From positions 1,364,001 through 1,428,000 of the forward strand of contig NZ_QGEG01000001.1 of the NCBI RefSeq assembly GCF_003149745.1: a stretch of 64,000 bases of DNA. Reading direction: 5' to 3'. Made by a program: the position numbers and the translations under genes. The notes beneath the pieces were generated by a model. That model was given only the letters and a program-made list of their open reading frames with translations. It was not told the origin of the DNA and made no database searches. This document shows, piece after piece, positions 38,609-47,925 of the stretch. The DNA comes from Flagellimonas aquimarina (GTDB taxonomy: Bacteria; Bacteroidota; Bacteroidia; Flavobacteriales; Flavobacteriaceae). The stretch's first letter is position 1. Every line of letters begins with the position of its first letter.

Positions 38609-39574
38609 ATGAAAACTAGAAAAATCACAGTAGCACTTTTTACATTGGCAGTAGTATTTGCCATGAACCTTAACGGACAGAACAAAAGAAAATCCGTAAC
38701 AACAAATAGTTATCCAACAACGTTTCATACGGCCAAGGTTGCCGGATTGGATATTTTCTACAGAGAAGCGGGACCTAAAGATGCACCAACCTTACTTTTA
38801 TTGCACGGTTACCCAACTTCTTCGCACATGTTCCGTAACCTAATTGAGGACCTATCATCTGACTATCATTTAATTGCTCCGGATTACCCTGGCTATGGTC
38901 GTAGTTCCCAACCGGCAATGGCAGATTTTGAGTATTCTTTTGACAATTTTGCTGAAATCGTAGATGGGTTATTGGTGCAGTTAAATGTAGAGCGTTATAG
39001 CTTGTACTTAATGGATTATGGTGCTCCTGTAGGCTATCGCATCTTTGAAAAACACCCAGAGCGTGTGGATGCATTCATCGTTCAAAATGGGAACGCATAT
39101 GAAGAGGGATTGGTGGACTTCTGGATTCCCCTAAAAAAATATTGGAATGATTACACCGTTGAAAATGGGAAGCCTTTGGAAGGATTTCACCAACTGGGAG
39201 GTCTTAAATGGCAATACCTACACGGGGTGCAGGACAGTACCAGGATTAGCCCGGATAACTGGAACAATGACCTACAACATTTAACACGGCCAGAAAACAA
39301 CGAGATTCAATTGGCCATGTTTTATGATTACAGAACCAATGTTGGAAGATATCCTGGATGGCAAAAACTTTTTAGGGAGTATCAAGTACCTACCTTAATC
39401 GTTTGGGGAAAAAACGACTACATTTTCCCACCTTCTGGAGCACATCCATATAAGAGGGATTTGAAAAACGTAGAGTTACATTTGCTTAACACAGGTCACT
39501 TTGCCTTGGAAGAAAAGGGTGATGAAATTGCAAACTACATCTCCAAATTTTTAAAGAAAAATAAGATACAATAA
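38609..39574 (+). CDS. Exported alpha/beta hydrolase, epoxide hydrolase/dehalogenase type
   Basis: The 321-residue product has a signal peptide (1-23) and the fold of haloalkane dehalogenases and epoxide hydrolases. [12 protein letters not shown] (66-77) forms the oxyanion site. Asp136 in [10 protein letters not shown] replaces the serine of esterases as nucleophile, with Asp270 (GKNDY) and His297 ([10 protein letters not shown]) completing the triad. A cap domain lies between residues 150 and 250. It likely opens an epoxide or removes a halogen in the periplasm; the substrate is unknown. Its promoter carries the operator of the TetR gene beside it. Confidence 0.85.
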   Translation: MKTRKITVALFTLAVVFAMNLNGQNKRKSVTTNSYPTTFHTAKVAGLDIFYREAGPKDAPTLLLLHGYPTSSHMFRNLIEDLSSDYHLIAPDYPGYGRSSQPAMADFEYSFDNFAEIVDGLLVQLNVERYSLYLMDYGAPVGYRIFEKHPERVDAFIVQNGNAYEEGLVDFWIPLKKYWNDYTVENGKPLEGFHQLGGLKWQYLHGVQDSTRISPDNWNNDLQHLTRPENNEIQLAMFYDYRTNVGRYPGWQKLFREYQVPTLIVWGKNDYIFPPSGAHPYKRDLKNVELHLLNTGHFALEEKGDEIANYISKFLKKNKIQ

Positions 39575-39582
39575 TAACTTCG

Positions 39583-39624
39583 CTGCTCGTAGCATTTTTT
39601 CATGATACTGCGGGCAGTTTTTTT
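39583..39624 (+). terminator. Terminator of the hydrolase gene
   Basis: A 13-bp stem (39583-39595 with 39605-39617) with two G-T pairs and one mismatch is followed by seven T. Confidence 0.75.
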
Positions 39625-39666
39625 GTTTTTTACGACTCAATGGTAAACAATCATAACAAGCAAGAT

Positions 39667-40089
39667 ATGGAACAGGAAGAAATAAAATTACCTAAACCTC
39701 CTTTTACTTTAGAGACGGCAAAACAAAAGATTCAGTTGGCAGAAGATGGTTGGAACAGTCAAGACCCAGTAAAAGTTTCAAAAGCTTACACCCTGGATAG
39801 TGAGTGGCGCAACCGTTCTCAATTTGTTAATGGGCGAGAGGAGATTCAGGCGTTTTTAGCGGATAAATGGGAAAACGAGCGTAATTACAAGCTTAAAAAG
39901 GAATATTGGGCACATACAGCCGATCGGATTGCCGTACGTTTTGAATATGAATACCAAAATAAAGAGGGTCAGTGGTTCAGAGCCTATGGTAATGAAAACT
40001 GGGAGTTTAATGAAAAGGGATTAATGAAGAAACGTTATGCCAGTATCAATGATGTTGCTATTAACGAAGAGGAACGAAAGTTGAGGTAA
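39667..40089 (+). CDS. DUF1348 NTF2-like protein
   Basis: From ATG 39667 the product has 140 residues and the standard DUF1348 opening ([20 protein letters not shown]), then [17 protein letters not shown], and ends with [12 protein letters not shown]. The in-frame ATG at 39640 would add nine polar residues and lies directly after the upstream terminator. The family is a cytoplasmic SnoaL/NTF2-like fold of unknown activity. It may be controlled with the TetR unit, but a terminator separates it from the hydrolase. Confidence 0.85.
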   Translation: MEQEEIKLPKPPFTLETAKQKIQLAEDGWNSQDPVKVSKAYTLDSEWRNRSQFVNGREEIQAFLADKWENERNYKLKKEYWAHTADRIAVRFEYEYQNKEGQWFRAYGNENWEFNEKGLMKKRYASINDVAINEEERKLR

Positions 40090-40123
40090 TTTTTGGTTAG
40101 CGAGCTGTGGATAAATAACTTTC

Positions 40124-41188
40124 TTAAGAATCTTGAGAAACTGCACAGATTTCTACTTTGTCTTTTTTTCCTTTGAGAGGAATACTCCCCATAGTCTTAT
40201 AAGCAAAGTCACTCGAAGCCAATTGACCTTTTAGGCTTTCTGAAAGCAATAGAGCACTTCCTAAGGTATTGCATTGTCCTTGAATACGTGCTGCGGTGTT
40301 GATGGTATCTCCGTGATAGGCGATTTCCTTTTTATATTTTCCAACTTCGGTAACGGTTACCAACCCTGCATGTAGCCCTGCCTTAAAGAATGGTTTGCAG
40401 TCGTATCTTTTTTGATAATGGTCACTCTTTTTTTGAAGTAAGGCAACAAAGTTGTAGTAAGCCCTAAGGCAATTTTCATTTTGCAACCCTTGTTTCAATT
40501 TCCATGTAAGTACAGCTTCATCTCCTACATATTGGTATATCTCCGCTCCATTTTTTGCCGCTACTCCCAAATCGTTAAAGCAGTCTTGTACAAGCATACT
40601 ATATTTCACATGTCCTAACCGTTCTGCATGTTCAGTAGAGGATTGTAAATCCAAAAACATGAAAATACGTTCTTCTTCCCGGGGAGTATAGAACTTACCG
40701 AGTATTAGTCTACCCAGATTGCCTTCGCCCAGCATTAAATTTACCTGACGGAATATTGCCAAAAGCAAATCCACAACAATTACATAAAAATAAATAGCGA
40801 CACTACCTGTATCAAAAGCAAAGGTGATAATGTCAATATGAACACCAAAGTACATTTCGTAGACGCCATAGGCAATAATGACGAGCAATATGATAAATAG
40901 TATTGAATATAGACTGTTTATTAGCAGAAGCCTTCCTATAGAGACATGCCTGTATACGCGTTCCTCCATTAATATTTGGGCAACTGCTGAGCCTGTCCCC
41001 ATTATTGGGCCAAGAGTGAAAGCAATCATTAGGCTAGGAATAAAATCAAATTTTAGGGCTCCCAATTCCTCCGTTCCCACGCCTCTAACAATGCTAAGAA
41101 AAACAAATGCCAAGGTCCAACCAATAAGGTAGAACCTAATAACACGCCATCTACGTTTGTTAATCAATTTGGATAAAAAAGAAATCAT
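40124..41188 (-). CDS. Membrane-bound class III adenylate/guanylate cyclase
   Basis: The 354-residue product has about five membrane segments in residues 15-155 and a class III cyclase domain at about 175-350. FMFLDLQSSTEHAERLGH holds the first metal Asp, YQYVGDEAVLTW the second, and a later HGDTINTAARIQ the conserved Asn-Arg pair that positions the transition state. It would make cAMP (or cGMP) from a signal sensed at the membrane. No cAMP receptor gene is in the window. Confidence 0.9.
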   Translation of the reverse strand: MISFLSKLINKRRWRVIRFYLIGWTLAFVFLSIVRGVGTEELGALKFDFIPSLMIAFTLGPIMGTGSAVAQILMEERVYRHVSIGRLLLINSLYSILFIILLVIIAYGVYEMYFGVHIDIITFAFDTGSVAIYFYVIVVDLLLAIFRQVNLMLGEGNLGRLILGKFYTPREEERIFMFLDLQSSTEHAERLGHVKYSMLVQDCFNDLGVAAKNGAEIYQYVGDEAVLTWKLKQGLQNENCLRAYYNFVALLQKKSDHYQKRYDCKPFFKAGLHAGLVTVTEVGKYKKEIAYHGDTINTAARIQGQCNTLGSALLLSESLKGQLASSDFAYKTMGSIPLKGKKDKVEICAVSQDS

Positions 41189-41242
41189 AGCTTTAAAGGT
41201 ATCCTTTTTGAATAAATTTTATGACCTCCCCTGGCTAAAAAG

Positions 41243-41268
41243 AAAAACGGGGCAATTGCCCCATTTTT
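41243..41268. terminator. Bidirectional terminator after the DoxX-like gene
   Basis: GGGGCAATTGCCCC (41249-41262) is a perfect 7-bp hairpin flanked by A and T runs. It ends the minus-strand DoxX-like transcript. The 3' leader before it is rich in GTTAG/GTTTAG. Confidence 0.85.
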
Positions 41269-41296
41269 ACAACAAACTAACTGAAACTAAACCAAA

Positions 41297-41743
41297 CTAA
41301 ATCGGTTTTATCCAAAGCAAATGTTTCCATTTTGCTTTTTCTTTTAATACTAAAGCTATATTAATGGCAAACAGGCCTCCAGTCTGCAATAGCTCACCCA
41401 TTTCATCAGATTCTAGAAAGACGTGGAACAAAAAAATATGTAAGGTGATGGGCAACAAGAAAACAGCTCCAATAAAACTAGTTCCTTGCAAGAGGAGCAG
41501 CAGCCCAAAAAAGAGTTCGCAAATACCTAGAAGCTGCCAAAAATAGCCAGTCTGTTTCGCTCCGCTGATATATAATATCTTTTGAAGTGTGTCCGCTTTT
41601 TCTGGAGCTTTAAATTTTTCGGCTTTTTCTACAACTTCGATTGGATAGGGAATTGGTTGTTGAAATTTTTGAATTCCACCATAAACCATCATCCCACCCA
41701 AAATCAGTCGTAAAACAATGAATAAAATGTTGATTGCTTTCAT
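41297..41743 (-). CDS. DoxX-like membrane protein
   Basis: The 148-residue product has four membrane segments and the layout of DoxX/DoxD-like proteins, including the opening LRLILGGMMVYGGIQKF and the QLLGICELFFGLLLL segment. Such proteins sit in the inner membrane and are often linked to redox or thiosulfate metabolism. It follows the HmuY gene by one base, so it shares the heme-uptake transcript. Confidence 0.82.
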   Translation of the reverse strand: MKAINILFIVLRLILGGMMVYGGIQKFQQPIPYPIEVVEKAEKFKAPEKADTLQKILYISGAKQTGYFWQLLGICELFFGLLLLLQGTSFIGAVFLLPITLHIFLFHVFLESDEMGELLQTGGLFAINIALVLKEKAKWKHLLWIKPI

Positions 41744-41744
41744 C

Positions 41745-42383
41745 TTATTCTACTAACGAGGTTTCACCTTCATTTGGATTGTATACATATTTGAAGGTAT
41801 ATACACGTGACTCATCGCTCATTGGATCTGGCTGAGCGGGAGCGTCTCTATAATAGCTTAAGATTTCAATTTTAGCATATTTACCGTCATGTGTTCTAAT
41901 AACTAAAATTTTACCTGGAATTGGGGTAATCGTAAATGTTGCAGGGTTATAGTTATACCAACCATTGTCGCTACCCGCTGGTACTGCAAATGCCCCATCA
42001 GTGTCCTGTGTAAAAGTAAGCCCAGAGGCGCTTGCAACCTCTGAAAAAGTGCTATTTTCAATGGCAGCTCCTGCATTTCCATTACGTTCAGGCTCGTCAG
42101 TTGTGCCAGTTGTGGATCCTCCATTAACGGCAATGCTCGTTCCCCTAAAGGCTATGTCCCAATCGGTTTCGCTGTTTGTAGTTGTACCAGTTTCAAAACT
42201 GAATTTTGTAAAAGGTCCACCAACCGGTTCTCCCTGTCCACCTGTTTGAGGGGCAGGAATATTGCTGGCAGTATTGGCTTCTATGGCAACTAGGTCAGGT
42301 ACATCATCTTCATCATCACTGCAAGCTATAAAGGCGACAAACATAAATAATAAGCTAAAAAGTTTTAAAGCGGATTTCATCAT
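41745..42383 (-). CDS. HmuY-family heme-binding lipoprotein
   Basis: The 212-residue product starts with a lipoprotein signal (FIACS, Cys21) and an acidic linker. A HmuY-like domain follows, with TDWDIAFRGT near residue 73, a serine/glycine-rich surface loop, and the terminal KYAKIEILSYYRD and VYTFKYVYNPNEG strands. HmuY proteins capture heme at the cell surface and hand it to a TonB receptor. The TonB receptor gene lies 10 bases upstream in the same transcript, which supports the role. Confidence 0.92.
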   Translation of the reverse strand: MMKSALKLFSLLFMFVAFIACSDDEDDVPDLVAIEANTASNIPAPQTGGQGEPVGGPFTKFSFETGTTTNSETDWDIAFRGTSIAVNGGSTTGTTDEPERNGNAGAAIENSTFSEVASASGLTFTQDTDGAFAVPAGSDNGWYNYNPATFTITPIPGKILVIRTHDGKYAKIEILSYYRDAPAQPDPMSDESRVYTFKYVYNPNEGETSLVE

Positions 42384-42393
42384 GATTTAAAGT

Positions 42394-44499
42394 TTAAAAT
42401 TGAATATTAAGTTTTGTGAATAATTGTATTCCTGGGTTAATCAGCACTTCGCTGTCTTGTGCTGCAAGGGGGTTATTCCCTTTAAAATCCAGAAGGTTGT
42501 TCACCCCCAGTTGCAGACTGTAATGTTTAAGAAAAGTTTTTCCAAAAGCCATGTTGACCAATGCATAGCCATCAACGAAGCTGTTATCAAAATCGTCCAA
42601 TAGGTCATTGCCGTTGCGATCAGTTAGCCCAAAACGACTGCGGTAAGTAATTCTTAGGTTGGCATTGGCGTTCCATTTGGGAATATCATAAAAGGCCTTA
42701 AAATTGAAGGTATGGCGAGAGCGGTTTTCCAGTCCAAAATAGTCTGATCTGGATAGGCGAATGGTTTCTAATGTCTCTGGGTCACGAGCAAAGACCTCTC
42801 CATTATCAAGTGCGTTTTCCTTGTCTTTGTCAAAAGCGAACAAGAGCTGATACCCGGTGGAAAGGTTCAGTGTTTTAAAGAGTTTATACTTCAAGTCCAA
42901 TTCAAGCCCTTGGGTGTATACGCTCTCACGATTAATATAGCCAAATACGTTTTGGCCATTCGTTTTTGCGGCAAGGATTCTAGTATCAATTAGGTTTTTA
43001 AAATCGTTTCTAAAGAAGTTGAGTTCTGAGGACAGTTTTCCTTTTTTGTAGGCGAATCCAAAATTGTAGCCAACCGAACTTTCCGCGTTCAAACTTTCTC
43101 CCAATTGAGAGGGTTCCACCTGTAGCGTGGCTATTTCACCATTTTCTTCAAGTCTTTGAATTCCAACAGTTTCAACCTCTTTTCCGAAAACTGAATATCC
43201 ACCACCAGTGGCATTTGTAAAGTCTAAATACAATTGACGAAAGTCTGGGGCTTTGAAACCGCTTCCAACGGATGCTTTTACTGCAAAAGAATGCGAAATA
43301 TCGTATTTGGCAGAGATTTTTGGGCTTAGTTGAGCGTTGTATTCACTATGATTGTCAAAACGGGCACCGGTTATGATATTCAGTTTCTCGATAGGTTTGA
43401 AATCGTATTGAGCAAAAACATATTGCGAGTTAAAAGTGATTGTTTCAGCAAAAAGGGAACGCTCTAAATTTTCAAAATTGTAGCCCCCTCCAATGGTCAA
43501 GGTATTATTGGGATTAAAAGAATGATTAAATCGTATTTCTGGTCTGAAGAGTTTTTGGTTAAAATCATTGGCAATTAACAATTCATCATCAATGGGGTCA
43601 ATGACCTGCTCATCTGTAATATAGTTGGTATAGTAAAATTCATATTGTAGGTTGGTTTTCTTTGAAACATTATGATTGATTCTTAGTTGTGCGTTGGCGT
43701 CCTTTTCCTCGCTGGTGCTTGGCGTTACATCAAATTCTTGAAAGAAATACCTGCCAGATGCAAAAACATTTATGTTTTTGGAAACATCAAAAAAAATCCG
43801 ACCATTAAAAGTGTAATTTAAAAAAGGGTTAACGGTTTGTCCATCTTGCGTAGGGGTAAGGTCATAACCATCTGTGCTTAACCGATCTGCAAAAATGGAA
43901 TATCCTATTTCCTTGGTTCGCTGGTTGAGGCTGAGGTTCGTATTTTGATTGTTAAAAGTTGCTGCACGATGGGAAACTTGACCGGTAATGTTTTCGGAAG
44001 TAGGTTTCTCTGTAATGATGTTGATAACACCGCCAAGGGCTTCTGAACCAAAAAGACTGGACGAAGGGCCTTTCACAACTTCAATTTGTTTAATGTTGCC
44101 AATGGCAAAACGGCTTAAATCTAAGTTCCCAGAACTACGGCCTACAACAGGAACCCCGTCTATAAGAACCAATATATAATCTGAAGCTATGCCTTGAATC
44201 TGCACTCCCTCACCACCCCCAGTAGTGGCATCGGGAGTCATGATAATTCCTGTTTGTTCGTTCAATATCTCGTTTAAACGGGTTACCCCCGTTCGTTGTA
44301 ATTGTTCTTTTCCTATTAGTGTTACGGGTAATGGTAATGACGAAAGTTGTCTAATTGTGCGGGTTGCGGTTACGATTACTTCATCTAGGTTTTCAATGAG
44401 GATAGAGTCATTTTTGTTTTCAACCTGTTCTTGGGCAACACTTAAAGCACAGAAAAAAAGTAAAAAATAAAAGGTGATATTATTTTTATTTAGACTCAT
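42394..44499 (-). CDS. TonB-dependent outer-membrane receptor (HmuR-like)
   Basis: The 701-residue product has a signal peptide (1-22), a TonB box around DEVIVTATRT (38-47), a plug domain to about 160 (VLIDGVPVVGRSSG, VVKGPSSSLFGSEALGGVINI), and a 22-strand barrel ending in FTKLNIQF. It should import heme or an iron complex with energy from TonB. It heads a transcript continuing into the HmuY and DoxX-like genes and is divergent from the DUF6607-like/FMN-binding pair. Confidence 0.95.
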   Translation of the reverse strand: MSLNKNNITFYFLLFFCALSVAQEQVENKNDSILIENLDEVIVTATRTIRQLSSLPLPVTLIGKEQLQRTGVTRLNEILNEQTGIIMTPDATTGGGEGVQIQGIASDYILVLIDGVPVVGRSSGNLDLSRFAIGNIKQIEVVKGPSSSLFGSEALGGVINIITEKPTSENITGQVSHRAATFNNQNTNLSLNQRTKEIGYSIFADRLSTDGYDLTPTQDGQTVNPFLNYTFNGRIFFDVSKNINVFASGRYFFQEFDVTPSTSEEKDANAQLRINHNVSKKTNLQYEFYYTNYITDEQVIDPIDDELLIANDFNQKLFRPEIRFNHSFNPNNTLTIGGGYNFENLERSLFAETITFNSQYVFAQYDFKPIEKLNIITGARFDNHSEYNAQLSPKISAKYDISHSFAVKASVGSGFKAPDFRQLYLDFTNATGGGYSVFGKEVETVGIQRLEENGEIATLQVEPSQLGESLNAESSVGYNFGFAYKKGKLSSELNFFRNDFKNLIDTRILAAKTNGQNVFGYINRESVYTQGLELDLKYKLFKTLNLSTGYQLLFAFDKDKENALDNGEVFARDPETLETIRLSRSDYFGLENRSRHTFNFKAFYDIPKWNANANLRITYRSRFGLTDRNGNDLLDDFDNSFVDGYALVNMAFGKTFLKHYSLQLGVNNLLDFKGNNPLAAQDSEVLINPGIQLFTKLNIQF

Positions 44500-44531
44500 T
44501 CTAATTAGATTTGCGGCAAATATATATTTAT

Positions 44532-44547
44532 TTTAAATTAATCTAAA
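44532..44547. promoter_or_regulatory. Candidate Fur-type palindrome in the divergent iron-locus promoter
   Basis: TTTAAATTAATCTAAA is self-complementary in seven of eight pairs, and a second palindrome (TCTAATTAGA, 44500-44509) lies at the receptor start codon. A TAGATTTG -7-like box (44506-44513) points to the DUF6607-like gene. Fur sites in this group are AT-rich palindromes of this size. Assignment to Fur is an inference from context. Confidence 0.4.
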
Positions 44548-44603
44548 TAAGAATAGTCATTATTTTTAATTTTTTTTTGAATCCAAAAAACAACACATTT
44601 AGA

Positions 44604-45530
44604 ATGAAAAGAGTAACACTTTTTAGCATGTTATGCTTAGTATTTGCATTTACAACAATTGCACAGAACAAGAAGGAAAAAGACAAAAGGGCCATAAAGG
44701 ACATGTGTGGCTGCTATGACATTACTTTTAAGTACACCGAAACTTTTGCACCCGAAATTGATTACGAGAAAAAGATGGATTATACCGCTGGTGCCTTAGA
44801 ATTGGCACTTCCCATCTTAGATGAGGAAAACAAAATATCTATTCAGCATCTTCTGGTCGTCAACGATTCTATGGTGATTAAGCACTGGAGGCAGGACTGG
44901 GAGTATGAAAACCAAAATGTGTTTTACTATGATAAGGATAACAATTGGAAATTTCAAGACTTATCTGCTGAGCAAGTCAAGGGGCAATGGACCCAGAAAG
45001 TATATCAGGTGGATGACAGTCCGCGTTATTCTGGGTCTGCATCATGGATCCATGCGGATGGAAAACACTATTGGGAAAACAAAACGGATTCACCCTTGCC
45101 CAGACGGGAATACACCAAAAGAAGCGACTATAATGTAATGCTACGTGGTAATCGTCAAGAAATCACTGATTATGGATGGGTTCATGAACAAGATAATGAT
45201 AAAGTGGTTCGCGCAGATGGTCAGGAGGATGTTTTATTGGCCCAGGAAAAGGGAATGAATATTTACAGGAAAGTAGAGGATGCCAAATGTAAATTAGCCC
45301 TTGACTGGTGGAAAGAACACCAAGACTTTTGGGCAAATGTTCGAAGTTCATGGGATCAGGTTTATAACCGCAAAGGAGATTTGACCCTACTTAAAAAAGT
45401 TGAGGACAAGCCTTTGTTCATGCACTTTTACCCATTGGAGAAAGAGGGAGCAGATAGTGATAAAATTACCGAAGTAATTTTAAAGTTTGTCACGGAAAAT
45501 AAAACAACTACTAGTGCGCAAGGCAAATAA
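44604..45530 (+). CDS. DUF6607-like exported protein
   Basis: From ATG 44604 the product has 308 residues with a signal peptide cleaved after IAQ. An upstream TTG at 44577 is unlikely. The mature part has the family features I associate with DUF6607: CGCYDITFKYTETFAPE early, ALPILDEENKISIQHLLVV, and many Trp and charged residues later. Function is unknown, but members recur beside iron-uptake genes. It shares a divergent promoter region with the TonB receptor gene and overlaps the FMN-binding gene by 17 bases. Confidence 0.8.
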   Translation: MKRVTLFSMLCLVFAFTTIAQNKKEKDKRAIKDMCGCYDITFKYTETFAPEIDYEKKMDYTAGALELALPILDEENKISIQHLLVVNDSMVIKHWRQDWEYENQNVFYYDKDNNWKFQDLSAEQVKGQWTQKVYQVDDSPRYSGSASWIHADGKHYWENKTDSPLPRREYTKRSDYNVMLRGNRQEITDYGWVHEQDNDKVVRADGQEDVLLAQEKGMNIYRKVEDAKCKLALDWWKEHQDFWANVRSSWDQVYNRKGDLTLLKKVEDKPLFMHFYPLEKEGADSDKITEVILKFVTENKTTTSAQGK

Positions 45531-46038
45531 CTTTTGGAAATACAAATTGGCCATAGTATGCATAGCTTTTTTGTTTTCAAGTTTTGCGCCAAAGAAAATT
45601 TCACCTCTTTTGCAGCAAAAGCTAAATAGCGCTGTTCAGACCACCTTTGCAGTTGAGGTTTTTCAATTGGATATGATTCAAGTAGATCTTGGAACGGATA
45701 TTCTGTTTAAAATCAACCAAGAGAATGAGTTTTTGGGTTATGCATATTTGGGTAAGGCTCCAAGCATGAAGGATATTTTTGATTATGTGGTGCTTTTTAA
45801 TCCAGATTTGAGCATTAAAAAATCCAAAGTTCTTATTTATAGAGAAAATCACGGCAGACAGATTGGAAGTCAGCGATGGTTAAAACAATTCATTGGAATA
45901 GGGATAGGGGACACCTTGGATTATGGTAAGGATATTGATGCTATATCTGGAGCCACCATTTCCGCTAAATCAATGACCAAGGCCGTAGAAAAGATGCTAG
46001 GGCGCCTTGCAGTTTTAAAAAAGGAAAAAGTTCTATAA
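45514..46038 (+). CDS. FMN-binding domain protein
   Basis: The frame is open to a TTG at 45487, but the GTG at 45514 (174 residues) gives a better signal anchor. The FMN-binding domain (PF04205) runs from about residue 75. It ends in the flavinylation motif SGATIS (145-150), where ApbE attaches FMN to the last Ser/Thr, and the periplasmic side is implied by the anchor. It could pass electrons to a heme- or iron-handling step. It is coupled to the DUF6607-like gene by overlap. No apbE is in the window. Confidence 0.85.
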   Translation: MRKANNFWKYKLAIVCIAFLFSSFAPKKISPLLQQKLNSAVQTTFAVEVFQLDMIQVDLGTDILFKINQENEFLGYAYLGKAPSMKDIFDYVVLFNPDLSIKKSKVLIYRENHGRQIGSQRWLKQFIGIGIGDTLDYGKDIDAISGATISAKSMTKAVEKMLGRLAVLKKEKVL

Positions 46039-46066
46039 GAACTCCCCCTCAATATTGAGACTAAAG

Positions 46067-46093
46067 AAAGCGAGGCCAAAGGCCTCGCTTTTT
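46067..46093. terminator. Bidirectional terminator between convergent genes
   Basis: A perfect 11-bp stem (46067-46077 with 46081-46091) with a 3-nt loop and flanking A/T runs ends both the FMN-binding transcript and the minus-strand transcript arriving from 46112. Confidence 0.9.
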
Positions 46094-46111
46094 GCATGTA
46101 AGAATTGTTTC

Positions 46112-46870
46112 TTATTGAATGGCTTCACCAATTAAAAACACGAGGTTTTTTAAGCTTGCATCCCGTTTTGGAAAAAGTGCCTTCATTCTAGGGTCCTGGA
46201 CCATGCTTTGCATCCCTTCTTGGCTGTCAAAATAAAACCTGTGGATTTCGTCAGGTTGCTCTTGAAGGTTGTTGGCTGATGCAAAGGGAATTAAAAAACG
46301 CTCAAAGTGGGTTCCAAATTCTGGAATAATCTCGCAAGCTGCATTGTGGTATTCGGCAAATTGCTCTTGGTATTTTTCCCCTTCTTTGTAATAGATCAAG
46401 GCAACGCCATAAGTTTTGGTAGCATCACCAATTTCCCTGTAGAATTTAAAATTGGGATCTTTTTTGGTGGTAAAACCAAACATCTTGTCCACAGATGTTG
46501 CAATATAGTCTTGCTTCAATTTTATAAACTCCGGGTCTTGGTCAAAAGCCTCTTTAGCCTCTTTATTGGGGTAAACTGCAAAATGGATTTCATCTGGCAA
46601 TTCCAGTTCCCCTGCAGCTAGCATTTTTGGTTTTATTACACGTTCTATTTTAGCGCCATACTTTTCCAATAGAACATTTCCACGACTACGTAGTTTTTCA
46701 AATTCTTTTTCTTTTCCTTTTTTGATATAAAAGAATCCGGTATTAATGATCTGTTCGTTGTCCTCTACAATTTTTTCCATGCGCGTTGATTTAAGTTTTT
46801 TAGAAATGATGAACCCACTTGATATGGTGAGTGCCAATAGCGATACAGTAATGATGTGTGCTTTTTTCAT
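46112..46870 (-). CDS. Exported protein with two ABM-like (DUF1330/NIPSNAP-type) domains
   Basis: From ATG 46870 the product has 252 residues and begins with a signal peptide or anchor (MKKAHIITVSLLALT). The upstream ATG at 46903 does not fit. Two tandem ferredoxin-like domains follow (about 33-125 and 138-245). The first opens NTGFFYIKKGKEKEFEKLR; the second contains GVALIYYKEGEKYQEQFAEY. Each resembles the dimeric alpha/beta-barrel monooxygenase group. Catalysis is not predictable. It stands alone between the iron locus and an AraC gene. Confidence 0.78.
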   Translation of the reverse strand: MKKAHIITVSLLALTISSGFIISKKLKSTRMEKIVEDNEQIINTGFFYIKKGKEKEFEKLRSRGNVLLEKYGAKIERVIKPKMLAAGELELPDEIHFAVYPNKEAKEAFDQDPEFIKLKQDYIATSVDKMFGFTTKKDPNFKFYREIGDATKTYGVALIYYKEGEKYQEQFAEYHNAACEIIPEFGTHFERFLIPFASANNLQEQPDEIHRFYFDSQEGMQSMVQDPRMKALFPKRDASLKNLVFLIGEAIQ

Positions 46871-46946
46871 GATATCATTTACGAGTTTTATATAATGGCA
46901 CAAAGATCTTTTTATGGCAGGGAAAAGAATTTTACCAGCGGGTCAA

Positions 46947-47801
46947 CTATTTACCTGAGAGGGTCTTTCTGTAGAGAGAAGGTGAGACACCAAAGCTTTC
47001 TTTGAACTTTTTGGAGAAATGGTTAATGGTCTTAAAACCACAATCAAAGGCGATATCTCCGATGGACTGTTCTGATATGGCCAAAAGTTCTTTGGATTTT
47101 TGAAGTCGACGGGAATGAATGTACTGCAATGGAGGGGAGTGGTAGGTAGCTTTGAATTTTCGTTTGAAGGAGGAAAGGCTCCTATTGGTGAGCTGTGCTA
47201 GCTCGATCAATGTAATATCTGAAAAAAGATGGGACTCTATGGTAGTTTTGAAATCCACAGTGCGCTCTTCAAATAGATTTTCCAGAATCTGAAGCACATT
47301 TGGTGCGTTTTGGGTTTGCATCAACAACAAAATGATTTCTTTGGTTTTTAGGATTAGGATTTCTTCATTTACCAAATGTGGATTTTCAAAATAAAACAAC
47401 ACATCTTCCACATATTTATCCACTGGAATGGAAGCTTCCATTAAGACCATGTTGGTTGCTATAGGATTTTTCTTGGGTTTGGTTAGAAATTTTGGAAGGT
47501 TGTTCATATAGATTTTCCTGAGCACATCTGGATGAAAGTGCACCGCCACGGCCTCATAAAGACCAGTTTGCTTATCAGGAAGTATTTGGCCCAAGAAGTT
47601 CCCACATTTCATTAAAACCGATTGTCTCTTAATGGCGCTTAAGAATTCATCTTCTGAAATAGAATTGTACTTCCCTTGTCTGATATGTAAAAAACAAGCT
47701 TCGTTGTTCATGGGATTGGGCCTTTTTATAGGGGGCTTTATAACCGCTCGCTCAAAAAGCATTTTACCAAAAAGGTCTATTCTTTTATAGTCAATGATCA
47801 T
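46947..47801 (-). CDS. AraC-family transcriptional regulator
   Basis: I start at ATG 47801 (284 residues). The frame remains open to 47855, but those codons lie in the terminator hairpin of the SDR gene. The N-terminal two thirds form a sensor of the AraC-type. The C-terminal 100 residues hold the double helix-turn-helix (LIELAQLTNRSLSSFKRKFK and GDIAFDCGFKTINHFSKKFK, then FGVSPSLYRK). The target is unknown; the SDR gene upstream is separated by a terminator. Confidence 0.88.
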   Translation of the reverse strand: MIIDYKRIDLFGKMLFERAVIKPPIKRPNPMNNEACFLHIRQGKYNSISEDEFLSAIKRQSVLMKCGNFLGQILPDKQTGLYEAVAVHFHPDVLRKIYMNNLPKFLTKPKKNPIATNMVLMEASIPVDKYVEDVLFYFENPHLVNEEILILKTKEIILLLMQTQNAPNVLQILENLFEERTVDFKTTIESHLFSDITLIELAQLTNRSLSSFKRKFKATYHSPPLQYIHSRRLQKSKELLAISEQSIGDIAFDCGFKTINHFSKKFKESFGVSPSLYRKTLSGK

Positions 47802-47835
47802 TAGAAGTTTGTTGGTATGGTTGAACAAAAGGAAA

Positions 47836-47856
47836 AGTGGGGCAAAAAGCCCCACT
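47836..47856 (-). terminator. Terminator of the SDR gene
   Basis: A perfect 8-bp stem (AGTGGGGC at 47836-47843 with GCCCCACT at 47849-47856) with a 5-nt loop is followed on the minus strand by a T-rich tract. It falls 70 bases after the SDR stop. Confidence 0.8.
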
Positions 47857-47925
47857 AAACCATAAATTAAGAATACATTCTCATTATAGCATTGGAATGT
47901 CTTGCATTACCCAGGCCACATCTAT

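Noticed and set aside
47802..47855. Longer start of the AraC gene at 47855
   Set aside because: These codons lie inside the hairpin that terminates the SDR gene and show no AraC similarity.
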